NCBI GenBank assembly: GCA_955652155.1
Contig: CATPAT010000250.1
Coordinates: 1 to 9,463, forward strand
DNA from: an uncultured Chthoniobacterales bacterium
GTDB lineage: Bacteria > Verrucomicrobiota > Verrucomicrobiia > Chthoniobacterales > UBA10450
DNA length: 9,463 nucleotides
Direction: 5' to 3'
Part shown: in pieces, positions 5,467-9,463 of the stretch
How positions within the stretch are numbered: the stretch's first letter is position 1
How the letters are laid out: the number at the start of each line of letters is the position of its first letter
Translations under genes and position numbers: made by a program
Notes under the pieces: model-generated
What the model was told of the DNA's origin: nothing
Databases searched by the model: none
The model's input: the letters and a program-made list of their open reading frames with translations, nothing else

Positions 5467-7698
5467 TTAAAGCAGCTGATAAGGATCCACGTCCACGGTC
5501 GCAGTAACATCTTCGGGAAACGGCAATTTGTCGAGTGTCTCCCGTATGAGGCGACTCAAGCGCATGATCGCTTGGCCGCGCAACAAAATGTGGAACCGAA
5601 ATTGCCCCTGCAACTTTTCCAGCGGCGCTGGTGTCGCCTCGCCCAGCATGAATTCAGGTCCGAGCGCTTCCTTTAAACGACGCGTCAACGTTTCGGCGGA
5701 AAACTTTGCGCGCTCTTCATGCGCCGAACGCACCGTAATCAATATCGCGTGCTTGAAGGGCGGGAAATCGCAGCGTTCGCGAAATTCGAGTTCCTGTTGA
5801 AAATAACCGGCGAAATCGTGGTGCCGCGCAAATTGAATTGAAGGACTGAACGGTGTGTAGGTTTGCACGAAGACTTCACCCGGCGTCTCGCCGCGACCGG
5901 CGCGGCCGGCCACCTGGGTGAGCAGCTGAAACGTTCGCTCGCCCGCACGAAAATCCGGCAAATGCAGCGCCAGATCCGCATTGATAATTCCGACCAGGGT
6001 CACGTTCGGGAAATGCAAACCTTTCGCGATCATCTGCGTCCCGACCAGGATGTCGATCTTGCCTGCGCGAAAACCTAGCAACGTTTCGCGATAAGCTTCT
6101 TTGCGCGTCATTGAATCTGCGTCCATTCGTCGAACGGCCGCTTTTGGAAAAAGATGCGCGACAGTCGATTCGACTTTCTCCGTGCCAAACCCCGCATAAA
6201 TAAGTGCGTCCTTCCCGCAGGCCGGACATTTTTTCGGGACCGCGGCGGTATGCCCGCAGAGGTGACAGCTCAGCCGCGCCACATGCCGATGAAAGGTCAG
6301 CGCGACACTGCAGTTGGGACAATCGCGCGCTTCGCCGCAATTGCTGCAGAGCAGCGATGTGGAAAACCCGCGACGATTCAAAAACAAAATTGTCTGCTCG
6401 CGTTTTTCGAGGCGATCGGCGATGGCGCCGCGTAATTTTTCCGATAAAATTGCGGCCGCTTTTTCTTTCCGCCGCTCCTGCCGAAGATCGACAATGCGCA
6501 TGAGCGGCATCTGCCGCTCGTCCACCCGCTGGGTCAGGGTCGCCAGTTTATACTTGCCGGTCATCGCATTGTGATAACTCTCAAGCGACGGCGTGGCGCT
6601 GCCGAGCACGACGGCGCACTTGTCGATCTTCGCGCGCACGACGGCGACATCGCGCGCGTGATAACGCGGCGCCTCTTCCTGTTTGTAGGTGTTTTCGTGT
6701 TCTTCATCGACAATAATCAGGCCGAGATTCTTGAGCGGCGCGAAAACGGCGCTGCGCGCCCCAATCACGATCCGCGCGCGGCCAGAATTTATCTTTTGCC
6801 ATTCATCATGACGTTCACCTTCGGACAAGTGGCTGTGTAGAACCGCTACCGCCCCCGGCGCTTCGGCGAAGCGGCCTTTGAAGCGTTCTACGGTTTGCGG
6901 CGTCAGTGAAATCTCCGGAACCAGGACGATCGCACTGCGCCCGTGTTCGACGGCGGCGCGAATTGCCTGCAAATAAATCTCGGTCTTACCGCTGCCGGTA
7001 ACGCCGTGCAATAAAACTGGGTGCGCACTTTCCGGAGCTTCGAGTGCGTCGGCGATTTGTTTCAGCGCGATCGCCTGCTCGGCATTCAGTTCGAGATTGA
7101 TCGTCTCGATGAATTTCTCGTCACCGTGCGGATCGCGCTCGACGGCCTCTTCATGGAGTTGGACAAGGCCGCGTTTAACGAGCGCGCGCAAAGTTTGATT
7201 GTCGAGCGAGGTCTTTCGGAGGAGTTGCGCCGCGGGCACGGGCGCCTCCAACTTCGCAATCGCTTCGAGCAGTTCGGCCTGTCGTGGCGCGCGTTTTTTT
7301 AACTTCTCGACTTCCTCATTGTCGATCTTCCGCGCGGGCTGCACGAACAATTGCTTCTTCCAGCCGATCTTCGCTTTGCGGATGACCTGCGGCAGCAGGC
7401 TGCGCATGACGGTTTCGAGCGGGCAGCAATAATACGCGCTCATCCATTTCGCGAGCTCGAGCACGTTCGCGCTGATGACTGGCGCGTCGCCGACGATTGC
7501 TTCGATCGGGCGGATTGCTTCCACGTCGCTTTGCTCGAGGGTCGCGACGACGGTGGCGAGGGCGGATTTGTCGCGAAATGGAACCCGCACACGTGAGCCG
7601 ACGCCAACGCGCGCCGCCAATGGTTCTGGCACCGAATAATCGAGCTCGCGATGGATCATGCGGTCGATAATTACGCGGATGTAGCTGGGCTTCATCAT
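5467..7698 (-). CDS. priA: Primosomal protein N' (replication restart helicase PriA)
   Basis: PriA recognises abandoned forks and D-loops, unwinds the lagging strand and reloads the replicative helicase. The 743-residue protein is full length (E. coli 732). The 3'-end-binding domain is at about 5-105 and the winged helix at about 135-185. Helicase lobe 1 has Walker A GVTGSGKTE (232-240), DEEH (331-334) and GSATPS (366-371). The zinc module has eight cysteines (451, 454, 460, 463, 478, 481, 491, 494) and is inserted before the rest of lobe 2, which carries VGTQMIAKGLHFPNV (from 552) and QVAGRAGRG (595-603). All key residues are present. The start is ATGATG at 7698-7693; no clear Shine-Dalgarno precedes it. 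It diverges from the lytic transglycosylase gene across 47 bp and is followed 14 bp later by the ABC importer genes, probably in one transcript. Confidence 0.98.
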   Translation of the reverse strand: MMKPSYIRVIIDRMIHRELDYSVPEPLAARVGVGSRVRVPFRDKSALATVVATLEQSDVEAIRPIEAIVGDAPVISANVLELAKWMSAYYCCPLETVMRSLLPQVIRKAKIGWKKQLFVQPARKIDNEEVEKLKKRAPRQAELLEAIAKLEAPVPAAQLLRKTSLDNQTLRALVKRGLVQLHEEAVERDPHGDEKFIETINLELNAEQAIALKQIADALEAPESAHPVLLHGVTGSGKTEIYLQAIRAAVEHGRSAIVLVPEISLTPQTVERFKGRFAEAPGAVAVLHSHLSEGERHDEWQKINSGRARIVIGARSAVFAPLKNLGLIIVDEEHENTYKQEEAPRYHARDVAVVRAKIDKCAVVLGSATPSLESYHNAMTGKYKLATLTQRVDERQMPLMRIVDLRQERRKEKAAAILSEKLRGAIADRLEKREQTILFLNRRGFSTSLLCSNCGEARDCPNCSVALTFHRHVARLSCHLCGHTAAVPKKCPACGKDALIYAGFGTEKVESTVAHLFPKAAVRRMDADSMTRKEAYRETLLGFRAGKIDILVGTQMIAKGLHFPNVTLVGIINADLALHLPDFRAGERTFQLLTQVAGRAGRGETPGEVFVQTYTPFSPSIQFARHHDFAGYFQQELEFRERCDFPPFKHAILITVRSAHEERAKFSAETLTRRLKEALGPEFMLGEATPAPLEKLQGQFRFHILLRGQAIMRLSRLIRETLDKLPFPEDVTATVDVDPYQLL

Positions 7699-7745
7699 GC
7701 CATTACGGCGAAATTGAATTGATCGGCGGAACGATACGTGGATTG
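7699..7745. other. Short divergent gap between priA and the transglycosylase gene
   Basis: Only 47 bp separate the chosen starts of two divergent genes, or 20 bp if the transglycosylase begins at the TTG at 7719. Two ordinary promoters would need to overlap each other or reach into the coding regions. I see no clear -10/-35 pair. Confidence 0.4.
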
Positions 7746-8357
7746 ATGCTGCCCGTGATCCGCTTCCTCTTCAAACTGATCCTTTGCGTGTTGCTCGCGC
7801 TGACGGTGGGTTTTGGTTACCTCGCCGTGCGATCGGGCGATCCGATCTACACGTTTTACGAATGGATCAGCCCGGCGCGCTTTCAACAGTACGACAAGCT
7901 AATCGCGGCTGTCGCGGCGCAACATCGTCTCGATCCAATGCTCGTGAAAGCGGTGGTGTGGCGCGAGAGTCGCTTCGATCCGCAAAAATATGGGACGGCG
8001 GGTGAGCGCGGGCTCATGCAAGTGAGCCAGAAAGCGGCCAACGAATGGGCCCGTGAAAACAGGATCGACAATTTCCATGATGAGGAGCTTTTCGACCCAA
8101 AGACGAATTTGGAAGCCGGCGCCTGGTATTTGCGCCGCGCCCTCGACCATTGGACGATTCAGCCGGAACCGCTCGCTTTCGCGCTCGCTGAGTACAATGC
8201 CGGGGCGAGCCGTGCGCAGCGATGGGCCGCTGGAAATGAGACTGCCGCCATTTCGAAGAAGGACTTTCTTCGCCATGTTGATTTTCCAGGCACGCGGAAA
8301 TACGTCGAGTCGATCATCGAGCGCTATGAGTTTTACAAACGCCGCGGCCGAATGTGA
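7746..8357 (+). CDS. Membrane-anchored lytic transglycosylase (SLT domain, GH23)
   Basis: This enzyme cleaves the MurNAc-GlcNAc bond of peptidoglycan to leave 1,6-anhydroMurNAc ends, acting outside the cytoplasmic membrane. The 203-residue product starts with an uncleaved-looking signal anchor (about residues 3-28, VIRFLFKLILCVLLALTVGFGYLAV). The Slt domain begins near residue 45. It has catalytic Glu74 in WRESRF, GLMQ at 89-92, the NLEAGAWYLR helix, AEYNAG at 148-153, and RKYVESI near the C-terminus, all in the order of Slt70/MltC-type catalytic domains. No Slt70 superhelical region or substrate-binding LysM repeat is present, so this is a minimal form. The start is chosen as ATG at 7746, just before the membrane helix, because the in-frame TTG at 7719 would add nine polar residues next to priA. 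The gene is alone on its strand until polX. Confidence 0.93.
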   Translation: MLPVIRFLFKLILCVLLALTVGFGYLAVRSGDPIYTFYEWISPARFQQYDKLIAAVAAQHRLDPMLVKAVVWRESRFDPQKYGTAGERGLMQVSQKAANEWARENRIDNFHDEELFDPKTNLEAGAWYLRRALDHWTIQPEPLAFALAEYNAGASRAQRWAAGNETAAISKKDFLRHVDFPGTRKYVESIIERYEFYKRRGRM

Positions 8358-8359
8358 GT

Positions 8360-8452
8360 TGTAGCCACGAGGCTCTGTCGCCGTGTTATGCCTCGCCCCG
8401 ACCGAGCTCGCCACAGAACGAGTCCGTCCGACTGGCGGACGGGGCGGCTACA
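8360..8452. repeat. 93-bp imperfect palindromic intergenic element
   Basis: Terminal arms TGTAGCC (8360-8366) and GGCTACA (8446-8452) are perfect inverted repeats. Inside are a perfect 7-bp hairpin CCGTCCG-ACTGG-CGGACGG (8424-8442), a CTCG/CGAG pair (8392-8395 and 8403-8406), and TCTGT/ACAGA (8374-8378 and 8413-8417). It begins 3 bp after the transglycosylase stop. The overall form is like dispersed REP/MITE-type palindromes, and I recall similar intergenic sequences from soil Verrucomicrobia, but copy number cannot be judged from one window. It could also end or protect the upstream transcript. Confidence 0.6.
8424..8442 (+). terminator. GC-rich hairpin, possible terminator of the transglycosylase transcript
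   Basis: This perfect 7-bp stem with a 5-nt loop is followed by GGGCGGC and not by a U tract, so it is not a standard intrinsic terminator. It may stall polymerase or protect the mRNA 3' end. Confidence 0.25.
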
Positions 8453-8498
8453 GCATGCCCATATCGACGCAGCGGCATTCTTCGCTAAGTGTCACCTA

Positions 8499-9463
8499 AT
8501 GACGAAAGCGCAAATCGCAGAAGTTCTGTCAGAGATCGCGACCTTGCTCGAACTAAAGGACGAAAATCCCTTCAAGATTCGCGCCTACGCGAACGCCGCC
8601 CGATCAATCGAAACCTGGGGCGGTCATCTCGCCGATTTACAGGACGAGGAGGCACTTGCGAAAATTCCTGGGATCGGAAAAGCGATCGCGGCCAAAATCA
8701 AGGAGCTGGCATCGACCGGTTCTTTGAAATATGTCGAGGAATTGCGCGCGGAATTTCCGGCGGCGATTCTCGAATTATTTTCAATTCCGGGCCTTGGAGC
8801 AAAAAAAATCAAGGCGCTTTACGAGCAATTGAAAATTAGTTCGATCGAGCAGCTGCGCGAGGCTTGCGCGTCGGGTCGGGTCGCAAGATTGCCCGGATTC
8901 GGTGAAACGACGCAGGAAAAACTTTGCCAGGCCATCGAGCAACGGGCCAAGCACGTCGGCTCGTTTCAATTCGGGCAGATCGCAAGCGAAGCCGAAGCAC
9001 TTCGCGCCGATCTCGCGGCGCAGCCGGACGCGCTCCATGTCGATCTTGCCGGAAGCTACCGCCGGCGAAGAGAAATTGTGCGCGATGTCGATCTTGTCGT
9101 GGCCGCAAAAAAGCCTGAAACGATCACGCAATTTTTCATCAAGCACCCGCTGGTGGAATCACTCATCGCGCAGGGATCGACCAAGACGAGTGTGCGGCTT
9201 CGCTCCGGGATCCAGTGCGACCTGCGCGTCGTTAGTTTGGCTGAATATCCGTTTGCGCTGAATTACTTCACCGGCAGCAAAGAGCACAACATCGAGATGC
9301 GCAGCCGCGCGCTGCAACGCGGTTGGACGCTGAACGAATATCGTCTCGCGCCGGCTCCGCCCGATCCCGCTGCGCGAAAGAAAAGATCGACCGTCAAGAT
9401 TCCGCGGGTTCGCGACGAAGCTGGACTTTATCGCGCGCTCGATCTCGATTTCATTCCGCCGGA
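8499..9463 (+). CDS. polX: DNA polymerase X family protein PolX (5' 321 codons; runs off window)
   Basis: Bacterial PolX is a gap-filling repair polymerase, usually fused to a C-terminal PHP domain with 3'-5' exonuclease/AP-endonuclease activity. The visible part starts with the 8-kDa-like region (KDENPFKIRAYANAARSI, 20-37). It has helix-hairpin-helix motifs IPGIGKAIAAKI (56-67), IPGLGAKKIKAL (96-107) and LPGFGETTQEKL (131-142). The palm has GSYRRRREIVRDVDLVV (185-201) with metal-binding D196 and D198, and the third aspartate D241 in IQCDLRVV. YFTGSKEHN (256-264) and LNEYRL (278-283) complete the fold. The three catalytic aspartates are present. The visible end DLDFIPP matches the linker before the PHP domain, so about 250 residues should follow outside the window. 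A proline/arginine/lysine-rich stretch (285-305) sits where relatives are shorter. The start ATG at 8499 has no Shine-Dalgarno, but the family N-terminus begins right there. Confidence 0.95.
   Translation, partial: MTKAQIAEVLSEIATLLELKDENPFKIRAYANAARSIETWGGHLADLQDEEALAKIPGIGKAIAAKIKELASTGSLKYVEELRAEFPAAILELFSIPGLGAKKIKALYEQLKISSIEQLREACASGRVARLPGFGETTQEKLCQAIEQRAKHVGSFQFGQIASEAEALRADLAAQPDALHVDLAGSYRRRREIVRDVDLVVAAKKPETITQFFIKHPLVESLIAQGSTKTSVRLRSGIQCDLRVVSLAEYPFALNYFTGSKEHNIEMRSRALQRGWTLNEYRLAPAPPDPAARKKRSTVKIPRVRDEAGLYRALDLDFIPP

Noticed and set aside
5863..7596. Multiple 70-100-residue plus-strand and minus-strand frames within priA
   Set aside because: All overlap the well-supported priA frame; GC-rich codon bias opens such shadow frames.
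8455..8499. 14-codon open frame ending TAATG on the polX start, as a leader peptide
   Set aside because: It has no Shine-Dalgarno and no run of a single amino acid, and it starts beside the palindromic repeat; a chance TAATG is the simpler explanation.
8489..8839. 116-residue plus-strand frame at the start of polX
   Set aside because: It is out of frame with the clear PolX protein starting at 8499 and has shadow-like composition.
1..9463. CRISPR arrays, retrons, rRNA or an anti-phage operon
   Set aside because: No regularly spaced repeats, reverse transcriptase, rRNA-like sequence or known defence effector is visible; the TA pair alone is not evidence for a defence system.

Overview
The window looks like a piece of a moderately GC-rich bacterial chromosome. 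My best guess is a soil-type verrucomicrobium (Spartobacteria/Chthoniobacterales-like). That rests on remembered resemblance of the integrase, its small HTH partner and an intergenic palindromic repeat to genes of that group, plus several starts with weak or no Shine-Dalgarno and one or two TTG starts. It is an inference that only a database search could confirm.

Left third (1 to about 2340): the end of an integrated mobile element. On the minus strand is a toxin-first RelE/HigB-like toxin and XRE antitoxin pair; the antitoxin gene is cut by the window edge. Facing away from it on the plus strand is a 71-residue excisionase-type HTH protein. Its stop codon interlocks with that of a complete tyrosine recombinase on the minus strand. 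Between the recombinase and a tRNA-Thr(TGT) gene (2366-2438) lies a 152-bp segment with tandem 13-bp repeats and other short repeats, the best candidate for recombinase arm sites or the element boundary. The element lies on the 5' side of the tRNA, which is not the usual geometry for integration into a tRNA 3' end.

Middle (2470 to 7698, all minus strand): a tightly packed series read right to left. It consists of priA (primosomal helicase N'), then a SsuA/TauA-type lipoprotein, a membrane permease and an ATPase. Together the last three form a complete nitrate/sulfonate/taurine-class ABC importer. The 14-bp gap after priA and the 40-bp and 7-bp overlaps suggest co-transcription and translational coupling. 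The binding protein is unusually rich in cysteine and its ligand is unknown.

Right (7746 to end, plus strand): a membrane-anchored SLT-type lytic transglycosylase starts 47 bp from priA and diverges from it. A 93-bp imperfect palindromic intergenic repeat follows, then the N-terminal 321 residues of a bacterial family X DNA polymerase (PolX) that runs off the window.

I see no CRISPR array, no rRNA and no clear defence operon. The parts least explained by standard annotation are the repeat and inverted-repeat structures around the integrase start and tRNA, the start-codon palindrome of the toxin gene, the cysteine-rich importer, and the palindromic intergenic element.
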